Position numbers and translations under genes: made by a program. The notes under the pieces were generated by a model. That model saw only the letters and a program-made list of their open reading frames with translations, had not been told where the DNA came from and did not search any database. From Pseudomonas orientalis (GTDB lineage: Bacteria; Pseudomonadota; Gammaproteobacteria; Pseudomonadales; Pseudomonadaceae), in the NCBI RefSeq assembly GCF_022807995.1, contig NZ_CP094351.1, forward strand, positions 4,185,001-4,249,000: 64,000 bases of DNA. The letters run 5' to 3'. Below are positions 52,457 through 60,598 of the stretch, in pieces (the first letter of the stretch is position 1; each line of letters opens with the position of its first letter).

Positions 52457-54843
52457 GACACAGGATCAGCCTGTGGGGCGGGCTCCACCCGGTCCCTGCC
52501 CGCCTGTTTGGCTAGGTAGACAGCCGAGTCCGCGCGCAGCAGCAACCCATCGATACTTTCATCGACACGCCAGCTGGCGACACCAAAGCTGGCGGTGACG
52601 ACGCCCACCGGCGCCATCGGCATGCTGCGCAACGACTGCCACAACTCCATCGCCAGGCAATAGGCCTGGGCGCCATCAGTATGCGGACAAAGCACCACAA
52701 ACTCTTCGCCACCCAGCCGGCAGAACACGTCGGTGCGGCGAAGGCGCTGGCTGATTCGCCTGCACAGCTCGCGCAATACGCCGTCGCCGACACCGTGCCC
52801 ATGCTGGTCGTTGATCCGCTTGAAATGGTCGATATCCAGCATGATCACCGACAGCGCGCCCGACGTTCGATTGAGGCGCAGCAGTTCGACCTTCATGCGG
52901 TCCTGGAAATAACGGCGATTGTGGATGCCCGTCAGGGAGTCGGTGATGGACAGCGTGCGCAACTCGTCTTCCACGCGCTTGAGATCGGAAATATCCGACA
53001 CATAGCCGTGCCACAACGTACCGCCGCCAGGTAATTCTTCCGGTGTGGCTTCGCCACGAATCCAGCGCAGGCCTCGCTGTGGCAACTGCACGCGATATTC
53101 CTCGCGCCAATGGCTCAATTGCAGCGCCGACAAGCGTATCGACGCGCGTACCCGCTCAAGGTCCTGGGGGTGAATGCGTTCCAGGACTTTGCCCGCATCC
53201 TGCTGCAACACGCCAAGCTCGATTTCATAGATATCGCGCATGCCTTCGCTGGCATAAATGAAGCGCCAGTGATCGTGAGGCTCCAGGGTGAACTGGAAGA
53301 TGCCGCCAGGTACATGGGCACTGAGCTTTTTCAGCAAGCGATCCCGCGCGGCCAAGGCCTCGTAGGCACGCTTCTGCTCAGTGACATCCAGGTAAATGGC
53401 CAGGTGCCCGACCCACAGGCCATGGTCATCCAGCAGCACAGTGGTCAGCATGTTCACGGTCAAGGTGCTGCCGTCCTCACGCACCAGCGTCCACTCGCGG
53501 GCGTGCTGACTGTCCGCACTGTCCACCAGCATCGCCTGGCTCGGCGCAATCCGCTTGCCCAGCGCCGCGCTCAACCGCGTGGCGCGGGTCTCGAGCTCCG
53601 AGGCAAGATGCAGGCTTTCCAGCGTCAGGTGGCCCACCACCTGCTCGCTCTTGAACCCCAGCATCCGTTCGGCGCCGGCATTGAACATGTTGATGACACC
53701 GCGCAAGTCAGTGGCAATGATTGCGACCTGCGTCGCCGCGTTCAGCACGCTGCGCAATTGGCCGTGCGCGCCGCGCAATTCCTGTTCACGCATGCGCAAC
53801 TGCCCGATGCGTTGCTCCACCAGTGTCAGCGCCCGTTGGCGTTGGCTGACCAGCACGTAGAGCAAGGCCGCGAGCAGCACACTCAGCAGCACGCCCATGG
53901 CCAGGATGGTCTTGGTCGAAGAATGGTTGGCCTCGTCAAATGCCTCGCTGGCGCGCAGGCTCAGCGCGTAGACATGGTCACCGAGGGTAAGACGTCGAGC
54001 AGCGACAAGGTCGCTGTCGCCAGGCACATTGCTGGACGCATACAGCACACGCTGTTCAGTGTCGGAGGTGTCGACGATCTGCATCACCAGGTTGTCCCGG
54101 CTTGACTTGGGCAAACCCTCGGCCACCAGTTGGCGCATGCTGATCACCGCCATGACATAACCGTACGGCCGGGGATCGACCGTTTTGCTGACCGGCGCCA
54201 CCAGCAGCACCCCAGCGGCATACGCCGGCTCCACGCCCACCAGTTGCATGGGCTGGGACACTGCCGCCTGGCCGCTGGCTTGCGCGCGCTCGACAACCGC
54301 GCGTCGCAGCGGCTGGGCCAGCAGGTCAAAACCCAACGGCGAGCCCAACAGACTCTGGGTCTGGCTATATAAGACCGGTACGTATTCATCGCGCGCGGAA
54401 GCCGGCGCCAGCTCACCTGCCGAATTCAGTTCGCGGATAGTGAAAGGTGCGCCACGCTGGCGCGAGATCGCCTGTTCGAATTGGCTGCGCTGATCCCCAG
54501 GCACTCGCGGCGCCCAGGCATAGGCACGCGCATGCAACAACAGGGGCTGGGCGAAGCCGTCAAATTCGGCGCGGGACACTTCACCGGAATTGACGAAGAA
54601 GCGGCGCAGGCTATCCAGGCGCAGCTCCTGGTCTTCGAAGCGTTCCTGAATCCGGCTGTAGCGCTCGTTGACCAGCAACTGAAAGCGCTGGCGCACCTGT
54701 TGCTGATAGAGGTCGGCAGCGGCCCACGCGATCACCAGGGTCAGTGCGCTACCGGTTGCCACTACCACCAATGCCACCAGCCAAGCCGATGCCTGCTCAC
54801 TGATTAAACCAAGGATTTTCGGGCGTACGGCTTGCATCGGCAT
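52453..54843 (-). CDS. Membrane diguanylate cyclase with CHASE, PAS and GGDEF domains
   Basis: 796 residues. Membrane helix at about 20-45, periplasmic CHASE domain (about 75-270, with FAQPLLLHARAYAWAPRVPGDQR), second helix (about 310-330), two PAS domains (about 365-490 and 510-630) and a C-terminal GGDEF domain. The active site reads GGEEF (711-715) and an inhibitory RxxD site (RRTD, 702-705) lies five residues before it, so the enzyme should make c-di-GMP and be product-inhibited. I use the ATG at 54843; a GTG three codons earlier is less likely. In PAO1, as I recall, dacB is followed directly by rlmKL, so this gene is an insertion. Confidence 0.93.
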   Translation of the reverse strand: MPMQAVRPKILGLISEQASAWLVALVVVATGSALTLVIAWAAADLYQQQVRQRFQLLVNERYSRIQERFEDQELRLDSLRRFFVNSGEVSRAEFDGFAQPLLLHARAYAWAPRVPGDQRSQFEQAISRQRGAPFTIRELNSAGELAPASARDEYVPVLYSQTQSLLGSPLGFDLLAQPLRRAVVERAQASGQAAVSQPMQLVGVEPAYAAGVLLVAPVSKTVDPRPYGYVMAVISMRQLVAEGLPKSSRDNLVMQIVDTSDTEQRVLYASSNVPGDSDLVAARRLTLGDHVYALSLRASEAFDEANHSSTKTILAMGVLLSVLLAALLYVLVSQRQRALTLVEQRIGQLRMREQELRGAHGQLRSVLNAATQVAIIATDLRGVINMFNAGAERMLGFKSEQVVGHLTLESLHLASELETRATRLSAALGKRIAPSQAMLVDSADSQHAREWTLVREDGSTLTVNMLTTVLLDDHGLWVGHLAIYLDVTEQKRAYEALAARDRLLKKLSAHVPGGIFQFTLEPHDHWRFIYASEGMRDIYEIELGVLQQDAGKVLERIHPQDLERVRASIRLSALQLSHWREEYRVQLPQRGLRWIRGEATPEELPGGGTLWHGYVSDISDLKRVEDELRTLSITDSLTGIHNRRYFQDRMKVELLRLNRTSGALSVIMLDIDHFKRINDQHGHGVGDGVLRELCRRISQRLRRTDVFCRLGGEEFVVLCPHTDGAQAYCLAMELWQSLRSMPMAPVGVVTASFGVASWRVDESIDGLLLRADSAVYLAKQAGRDRVEPAPQADPVS

Positions 54844-54978
54844 AGGCAACACTCACAGCGCCAGCGTGCGGGGGTGTCACTTTGGCTGGACGTTAAGTTA
54901 TAGCCATCGGTCGGGTGTTTGACCAGCGTAAAAAGTGCGCACGCTTAATGTGGGAGGGGGTTTGCCCTAATACCGTCA

Positions 54979-55078
54979 GGTAGGAGCGAGCTTGCTCGCG
55001 AAAAACTCTCAGGCACCGCGTTCATTCAGGAAGCACGCGTTATCTTTGACGTTTTTCGCGAGCAAGCTCGCTCCTACC
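54979..55078. repeat. REPIN of the GTAGGAGCGAGC type, plus a decayed REP
   Basis: Arms 54979-55003 and 55054-55078 are exact reverse complements. A degenerate single copy of the other family (TGTGGGAGGGGGTTTGCCC) precedes it at 54949-54970. It lies between the cyclase promoter and the rlmKL stop. Confidence 0.93.
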
Positions 55079-55093
55079 TCCCACATTGGCCAC

Positions 55094-57364
55094 TCAACGG
55101 GCAGTGATTTTCCAGGCCCGGTGGATCTTCGCATTACGCGCGAAATCCGGGTCGATGGTCTTGTCGCTGATCTCCTCGACCGCATAGCGTTCGCTGAGGT
55201 TGTCTTCCAGCTGGAACTTGCGGAAGTTGTTCGAGAAGTACAACACGCCCCCCGGCGCCAGGCGCGCCATGGCCAGGTCGAGCAACTGCACGTGATCACG
55301 CTGTACGTCGAAAATGCCTTCCATGCGCTTGGAGTTGGAGAACGTTGGCGGGTCGATGAAAATCATATCGAACTCGTCACGGCTGGCTTCCAGCCACGCC
55401 ATCACGTCACCCTGTTCCAGGCGGTTCTTGTCGGAAAAGCCGTTGAGGGAAAAATTGCGCCGCGCCCAGTCCAGGTAGGTCTTGGACAAATCGACACTGG
55501 TGGTGCTGCGCGCGCCGCCCTTGGCTGCGTGCACACTGGCGGTGGCGGTATAGCAATACAGGTTGAGGAAGCGCTTGCCGGCCGCTTCCTTCTGAATACG
55601 CAGGCGCATCGGCCGGTGATCGAGGAACAGGCCGGTGTCCAGGTAGTCGGTGAGGTTGACCAGCAGCTTCACGCCGCCTTCGCTGACCTCGGTGAACTTG
55701 CCCTGGGCGCTCTGGCGCTCGTACTGCTTGGTGCCGCTCTGGCGCTCGCGACGCTTGACCACCACGCGGCTTTTGTCGACGTTCAATGCCTGGGGAATCG
55801 CCGCCAGCGCGTCAAACATGCGCGCCGAGGCTTTTTCCGGGTCGATGGACTTGGGCGCGGCGTATTCCTGCACATGCACCCAATCGTGATACAGGTCGAT
55901 GGCCATGGAATATTCCGGCATGTCGGCGTCGTACACCCGGTAGCAATCCACGCCTTCACGCTTGGCCCACTTGCCCAGCAACTTGAGGTTCTTCTGCAGG
56001 CGGTTGGCGAACATCTGCCCACCTTCGCTCAAGCGCGCCTGTTCGACCACCGGAGCCGGCGCCGGCGCCGGCTTGATCGGATTGCCGTTCTTGTTGTACT
56101 GACGCTCCGCCGGCTCGGTCGGGGCCTGATCGTAAGCCGCTTGCTCACGCTCGGCCTGGCGCTGCTCCGGGGTACGCCGCTCACCGGTGACGAATTGATC
56201 GGGATTGACCTTGATCAGCAACAATTTGCACGGCAAGGCGCCGTTCCAGAACGAATACTGCTTGTGGCTGCGAATGCCCATGCGCTTGCCCAGGTCCGGC
56301 GCGCCGGTAAACACCGCCGCTTCCCAGCCCATGCACGCCTGGCGCAGACGCTCACCAAGGTTCTGGTAGAGGTACAACAGGCTGGCTTCGTCACCCAGGC
56401 GCTCGCCGTACGGCGGGTTGCAGATGACCAGGCCTTTCTGGTTCTGGTCCGGGCGCGGCTCGAAGGTGCCGACTTCGCCCTGGTACACCTTGATCCAGTG
56501 GCTCAGGCCTGCGCGCTCGATGTTGTTGCGCGCGGGCTGGATCAGGCGTGGGTCGGCTTCGTAGCCACGCACCCACAGCGGGGGGTTGTTCATACCGACA
56601 GCGGCGCGTTCAGTGGCCTCGGCGTGCAATTTCTTCCACAGCGCCGGGACGTGTCCGAGCCAGGTGGTGAAGCCCCACAATTCGCGGTTGAGGTTAGGGG
56701 CCATGTCGGCGGCGATCATGGCGCCTTCGACCAGGAAGGTGCCCACGCCGCACATCGGGTCGGTCAACGCGCCGCCTTCGGCAGCAATGCGCGGCCAGCC
56801 GGCGCGGATCAGGATCGCCGCCGCGAGGTTTTCCTTCAACGGCGCGGCGCCCTGCTGCAGGCGGTAGCCGCGCTGGTGCAGGCTGTGGCCGGACAGGTCG
56901 AGGGACAGAATGGCTTCGCCACGGTCCAGGCGCAGGTGGATGCGCAGGTCCGGGTTGATCTTGTCGATGGACGGGCGTTCACCGGTCGGGGTGCGCAGCT
57001 TGTCGACGATCGCATCCTTGACCTTCAGCGCGCCGAAGTGGGTGTTGTCGATGCCCGAGCCGTGGCCGCTGAACTCAACCGCCAGGCTGCCGTCGCTGAC
57101 CATATGGTCGGCCCATTCGATATCCAGCACGCCGTGATAGAGGTCTTCGGCGTCCTTCATCGGGAAACGCTTGAGTACCAGCAGCACCCGGTTGGCCAGA
57201 CGCGACCAGAGGCACAGGCGGTAGGCGGTTTCCATGTCGGCCATGCCGCGCACGGCCGAGGTGTGCTCGCGGGCGTCCTCAAGGCCAAGCCCGACGGCTT
57301 CCTCGATCAGCAGGCCTTCGAGGCCCTTGGGGCAAGTGAGGAAGAGTTCAAAACGGTCCGACAT
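55094..57364 (-). CDS. rlmL: 23S rRNA methyltransferase RlmKL (m2G2445 and m7G2069)
   Basis: 756 residues; a fusion of RlmL and RlmK as usual in gammaproteobacteria. N-terminal THUMP domain (about 1-150), first methyltransferase with NPPYGERLG, second methyltransferase with DPPTFSNSKRM. A Pro/Ala/Glu-rich insertion lies around residues 395-450. The ATG at 57364 begins the family sequence MSDRFELFLTCPKG; a longer start is not supported. Confidence 0.97.
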   Translation of the reverse strand: MSDRFELFLTCPKGLEGLLIEEAVGLGLEDAREHTSAVRGMADMETAYRLCLWSRLANRVLLVLKRFPMKDAEDLYHGVLDIEWADHMVSDGSLAVEFSGHGSGIDNTHFGALKVKDAIVDKLRTPTGERPSIDKINPDLRIHLRLDRGEAILSLDLSGHSLHQRGYRLQQGAAPLKENLAAAILIRAGWPRIAAEGGALTDPMCGVGTFLVEGAMIAADMAPNLNRELWGFTTWLGHVPALWKKLHAEATERAAVGMNNPPLWVRGYEADPRLIQPARNNIERAGLSHWIKVYQGEVGTFEPRPDQNQKGLVICNPPYGERLGDEASLLYLYQNLGERLRQACMGWEAAVFTGAPDLGKRMGIRSHKQYSFWNGALPCKLLLIKVNPDQFVTGERRTPEQRQAEREQAAYDQAPTEPAERQYNKNGNPIKPAPAPAPVVEQARLSEGGQMFANRLQKNLKLLGKWAKREGVDCYRVYDADMPEYSMAIDLYHDWVHVQEYAAPKSIDPEKASARMFDALAAIPQALNVDKSRVVVKRRERQSGTKQYERQSAQGKFTEVSEGGVKLLVNLTDYLDTGLFLDHRPMRLRIQKEAAGKRFLNLYCYTATASVHAAKGGARSTTSVDLSKTYLDWARRNFSLNGFSDKNRLEQGDVMAWLEASRDEFDMIFIDPPTFSNSKRMEGIFDVQRDHVQLLDLAMARLAPGGVLYFSNNFRKFQLEDNLSERYAVEEISDKTIDPDFARNAKIHRAWKITAR

Positions 57365-57896
57365 GGGGCATTCCAGGCTTTTCAGCAATAAATGAACGGG
57401 CGACGCATCGCCGGCTCGGTTTTCAATCAAGCACTTTTCTTGAAGAGCGCTCGCGTGGCACGAATGTGCCGTTCCACCCCGCCTGACGGACCCTCGGGCC
57501 TTTATTGACGGTGCAGAAAAACAATTTGAAGCAACAAAAAGAAATATCCCGACCCTTCGTCGAATAATAACCGACTGCAACAGGTGGTCATTCTCACCAA
57601 AGGATTAAACACATTTTCTTCGCAGGGCACATCATAGCTGGCTTTGCCCCATAAAAGGGGCGAAAAGCCATGCCAGCTTATGGCTATAGCATCGTTATCG
57701 TTACGTGCTTATGACAAAACGATCATTGAATCCATGTGACCTATTGGTTAGAACTCAACACAGGTTGGCGCCGTAACGACGCCGACACATCGGCTCGCCA
57801 CGCCGGCAGCGAGCCCACCAACGGCAGAAAAACTCTGCCCGGCCTCAGACGAGGCCGAAGGATATCTAGACAGTCAACAAGTGAGGGAAACACCCT
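57365..57896. promoter_or_regulatory. Structured upstream region and leader of rmf
   Basis: No gene in 532 bases. Structures on the plus strand: a hairpin at 57634-57681 (AGCTGGC/GCCAGCT with inner CCCC/GGGG around ATAAAA); then three neighbouring hairpins in what should be the rmf leader: GGCTCGC/GCGAGCC (57792-57815) enclosed by GTTGG/CCAAC (57764-57822), GGCAGA/TCTGCC (57823-57839) and GGCCTC/GAGGCC (57841-57856). The ribosome binding site (GAGGGA, 57883-57888) stays outside them. rmf mRNA is known for stability and stationary-phase control; a role for these hairpins is inference. Confidence 0.6.
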
Positions 57897-58112
57897 ATGA
57901 GAAGACTTAAGCGTGATCCGTTGGAAAGAGCATTTTTACGCGGATATCAATATGGCGTTCATGGAAAATCCCGTGAGCTTTGCCCATTTACTCTACCGTC
58001 GGTACGCCAAGCCTGGATCAACGGCTGGCGAGAAGGACGTGGCGACAACTGGGACGGTATGACTGGCACTGCGGGTATCCACAGACTCAACGAACTTCAC
58101 GCCGTCGGCTAA
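57897..58112 (+). CDS. rmf: Ribosome modulation factor
   Basis: 71 residues, basic at the N-terminus. MRRLKRDPLERAFLRGYQYG and SVRQAWINGWREGR are the Rmf signature. It binds 70S ribosomes and promotes inactive 100S dimers in stationary phase. GAGGGA precedes the start. Terminated by the hairpin at 58199. Confidence 0.97.
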   Translation: MRRLKRDPLERAFLRGYQYGVHGKSRELCPFTLPSVRQAWINGWREGRGDNWDGMTGTAGIHRLNELHAVG

Positions 58113-58198
58113 TCAGGGCATTTATATTCCGACACATCAACTTGAATAGATAACGACTTAACCACGCACGTCCTATCCGGGCGGCGGGCTTCGGCCCA

Positions 58199-58224
58199 GG
58201 GGCTCCTTCAGGGAGCCCTTTTTA
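58199..58224 (+). terminator. Intrinsic terminator of rmf
   Basis: GGGCTCC and GGAGCCC pair around TTCAG and are followed by TTTTTATT. A wider stem (TATCCGGGCGGC at about 58174 with GCCCGCCGGATA at about 58227-58238) encloses it, possibly also stopping pyrD transcripts from the other side. Confidence 0.92.
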
Positions 58225-58254
58225 TTGCCCGCCGGATAAGGCCTTGAGAGACCC

Positions 58255-59274
58255 TCAGCGCAAGGCGGCGATCGCGTCCACCGATTCGCGAATCAGCGCG
58301 GGGCCCTTGTAGATAAAGCCCGAGTACAGCTGCACCAGGCTTGCGCCCGCCGCGATTTTTTCAGCCGCGTGCCTGCCTTCGGTGATCCCGCCCACGGCGA
58401 TAATCGGCAAGCGCCCTGCCAGTTCGGCGGCCAGCACCTTGACGATATGGGTGCTTTTATCCCGTACCGGCGCGCCAGACAGACCACCCGCTTCGTCACC
58501 GTGGGCCAGGCCTTCGACGCCCACACGACTGAGGGTGGTGTTGGTCGCGATCACCGCATCCATGCCCGCGTCCACCAGAGCCTGGGCCACCAGCACGGTT
58601 TCTTCATCGCTCATATCAGGAGCGATCTTGATCGCCAGCGGCACCCGCTTGCCGTGACGCACCGCCAGGTCTTCCTGGCGCTGGCGCAATGCTTCGAGCA
58701 ATTGCTTGAGCGAGTCACCGAACTGCAGGCTGCGCAAGCCCGGGGTGTTGGGCGAACTGACGTTGACGGTGACGTAGCTGGCGTGGGCGTAGACTTTGTC
58801 CAGGCAGATCAGGTAATCGTCCACCGCACGCTCCACCGGCGTGTCGAAATTCTTGCCGATATTGATGCCCAGGATGCCCTTGTACTTCGCCGCCTGAACC
58901 CGCGACAACAAATGATCCACCCCCAGATTGTTGAAGCCCATGCGGTTGATGATCGCCTCGGCTTCCGGCAGGCGGAAGATCCGCGGCTTGGGGTTGCCCG
59001 GTTGCGGGCGAGGGGTCACGGTGCCGATTTCTACGAAACCGAAACCCAGCTGCGCAAACCCATCGATGGCCGCGCCGTTCTTGTCCAGGCCGGCAGCCAG
59101 CCCGACCGGATTGGGAAAGTCGAGCCCCATCACCGACACCGGCACCTTCGCCGCTGCCTTGCACACCAGGCCATTGAGCCCCAGGCGGCCACCGGCGCCG
59201 ATCAGGTCCAGGGACAGATCGTGGGAAGTTTCCGGGGAAAGTTTGAACAACAGCTGGCGGGCCAGGGTATACAT
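58255..59274 (-). CDS. pyrD: Dihydroorotate dehydrogenase (quinone)
   Basis: 339 residues. Class 2 enzyme with N-terminal membrane-association helices (MYTLARQLLFKLSPETSHDL), FMN-binding barrel, the catalytic Ser region NVSSPNTPGLR and the glycine-rich phosphate site GGITEGRHAAEKIAAGAS. It oxidises dihydroorotate to orotate in pyrimidine synthesis, reducing ubiquinone. Confidence 0.98.
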   Translation of the reverse strand: MYTLARQLLFKLSPETSHDLSLDLIGAGGRLGLNGLVCKAAAKVPVSVMGLDFPNPVGLAAGLDKNGAAIDGFAQLGFGFVEIGTVTPRPQPGNPKPRIFRLPEAEAIINRMGFNNLGVDHLLSRVQAAKYKGILGINIGKNFDTPVERAVDDYLICLDKVYAHASYVTVNVSSPNTPGLRSLQFGDSLKQLLEALRQRQEDLAVRHGKRVPLAIKIAPDMSDEETVLVAQALVDAGMDAVIATNTTLSRVGVEGLAHGDEAGGLSGAPVRDKSTHIVKVLAAELAGRLPIIAVGGITEGRHAAEKIAAGASLVQLYSGFIYKGPALIRESVDAIAALR

Positions 59275-59359
59275 GGGCGGGCTAGACTCGGATGGCGGCG
59301 AAAGGTGGCGCGATTATAGCCGGGGAGACGGGCTGCATGCGAGGCGTGCCGCCCACTCG

Positions 59360-59821
59360 TCAATTGCGGTGCGCCATCAAGTCCTCATAACGCGCCCAGA
59401 CTTTTTCGGCGTATCGCAGGCGCAACGCGTCACGCTCCGCCCCGGCGCCCGGCCCCACGTTGTAGGAGCCCACCGCCGTCCAGTTATAGCCGAAACGCTG
59501 AACGAACTCGGCAAGAATCGAGGCACCCACCTCCACCGACAGACATGGCTCGTTCACCAGACGTTCCTCGGTAATGCCCAGCTTGAGCAAGCGAGGCAGA
59601 TGACTGCTGTTGATTTGCATCAAACCGATATCGTATGTGCCGTTGGCGTTGGCAGCATTGATCGCCTCCGCGCGATACCCCGACTCCACCGCCGCAATAG
59701 CCTGCAGCAACTGGGGCTCGAAGTCGTAGCGACGCGCCACTTCATCCCAGCAGTAGGCCAGGGCCTGGTCACTGCCCAGCAGAAGGCCGAGTATCAGGCC
59801 CCTGCCCCACGTCTTAAACAC
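59360..59821 (-). CDS. IagB-like lytic transglycosylase, part of a type III secretion remnant
   Basis: 153 residues. Signal peptide (to about residue 22, ending QALA), then a soluble lytic transglycosylase domain with catalytic Glu46 (AIAAVESGY), GLMQINSSH and SYNVGPG, and Cys24/Cys93. It resembles Salmonella IagB in size and sequence pattern (GLMQINS.H, G.(S/T)EE/K.L...PC(L/I)SV.VGASIL). I take the GTG at 59821: it gives a proper signal peptide and overlaps the upstream stop by 8 bases with GGAAAG before it. A start at 59851 would add ten charged residues. In Salmonella iagB also follows hilA. Confidence 0.85.
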   Translation of the reverse strand: MFKTWGRGLILGLLLGSDQALAYCWDEVARRYDFEPQLLQAIAAVESGYRAEAINAANANGTYDIGLMQINSSHLPRLLKLGITEERLVNEPCLSVEVGASILAEFVQRFGYNWTAVGSYNVGPGAGAERDALRLRYAEKVWARYEDLMAHRN

Positions 59822-60200
59822 TGCTGATCTTTCCGCACGCCGAGCACACATGCATGCCCCGCCTTGGCTCGGCGTCTTGCACCTGCACGGGGCAGGTAAA
59901 ACGATAGCCCTTGCCGTACACGGTCTTGATAAACCCTTTATCGGCCCTCAAGTGCTTGCGCAAAGCATAAATGCAACGTGTCAATGACTCATCGGCCACC
60001 TCGCCACTGGGCCAGGCGAGCGCCAACAGGCGGTCCTTGGTCATCAACGAACCACCGGAAACCAGCAGCAATCGAAGCACGCTGCCCTCTTTGGGCGGCA
60101 GTTGAATATCGATTTCCCGGCCTGTCAGCCGCCCACCGTCATGCAAGGTCCAACCCGCGAAAATGAAGGACTTGGGTGACTTTTCAATCATGACGGTCAT
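59814..60200 (-). CDS. HilA-like OmpR-type DNA-binding protein, domain only
   Basis: 128 residues. Residues 12-104 form a winged-helix domain very like the N-terminus of Salmonella HilA (PPKEGSVLRLLL, DESLTRCIYALRKHLRADKG, IKTVYGKGYRF). HilA has about 550 residues with a TPR-like C-terminal part; here that part is missing and the protein ends in a short tail with CSAC (Cys119, Cys122). AGGTG sits 5 bases before the ATG at 60200. It overlaps the IagB-like gene and so forms a hilA-iagB pair. No type III target promoter is left to infer what it regulates. Confidence 0.85.
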   Translation of the reverse strand: MTVMIEKSPKSFIFAGWTLHDGGRLTGREIDIQLPPKEGSVLRLLLVSGGSLMTKDRLLALAWPSGEVADESLTRCIYALRKHLRADKGFIKTVYGKGYRFTCPVQVQDAEPRRGMHVCSACGKISSV

Positions 60201-60360
60201 AGGACACCTGCACACTCGACTGCTGACATTCAATCCATTCTTCCTGTGACGGCTCACTTGCCCGGTGCCATGACTATAAAAACCTCTCTCGCGTATCACG
60301 CTAGGAAAAACCCGATTCAGTCAGCGTCTTTCAGCGTTTTGCCGTAGGGCAATTCGCTAC

Positions 60361-60582
60361 TCAACCCGAATGAGGCAGCCACTCCTGGTATACCTCATGC
60401 AGTTCAACCCCTAATCGGTCCTCCAACTGCACCAACTCACCCACTGCCATCAGTTGCCCATTGACCCGCACTTCCACGCAATGGATGACCTCGGGCGCCA
60501 ACGGCAAGACTTTCCCCGGCGCAAACGCAGCCAGACGCTTGCGGCTGATCAGTTGCTCCTGCAGCAATATTTCCAGGTACAT
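60361..60582 (-). CDS. SctQ C-terminal SpoA domain (type III secretion C-ring), stand-alone
   Basis: 73 residues making one FliN/SpoA domain: APGKVLPLAPEVIHCVEVRV then NGQLMAVGELVQLEDRLGVEL, as in the end of SpaO/SctQ. Full SctQ proteins have about 300 residues; the N-terminal two thirds are absent. AAGGCG precedes the ATG at 60582. SctQ genes also make a short C-terminal product by internal initiation, so a lone domain need not be dead, but without other C-ring parts it has no obvious partner here. Confidence 0.78.
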   Translation of the reverse strand: MYLEILLQEQLISRKRLAAFAPGKVLPLAPEVIHCVEVRVNGQLMAVGELVQLEDRLGVELHEVYQEWLPHSG

Positions 60583-60598
60583 GGACTAACGCCTTTAT

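Noticed and set aside
57453..57468. Sigma-54-like TGGCACG upstream of rmf
   Set aside because: The distance from GG to the next GC is 9, not 10, and the -12 lacks TTGC; it is a small palindrome GGCACGAATGTGCC.
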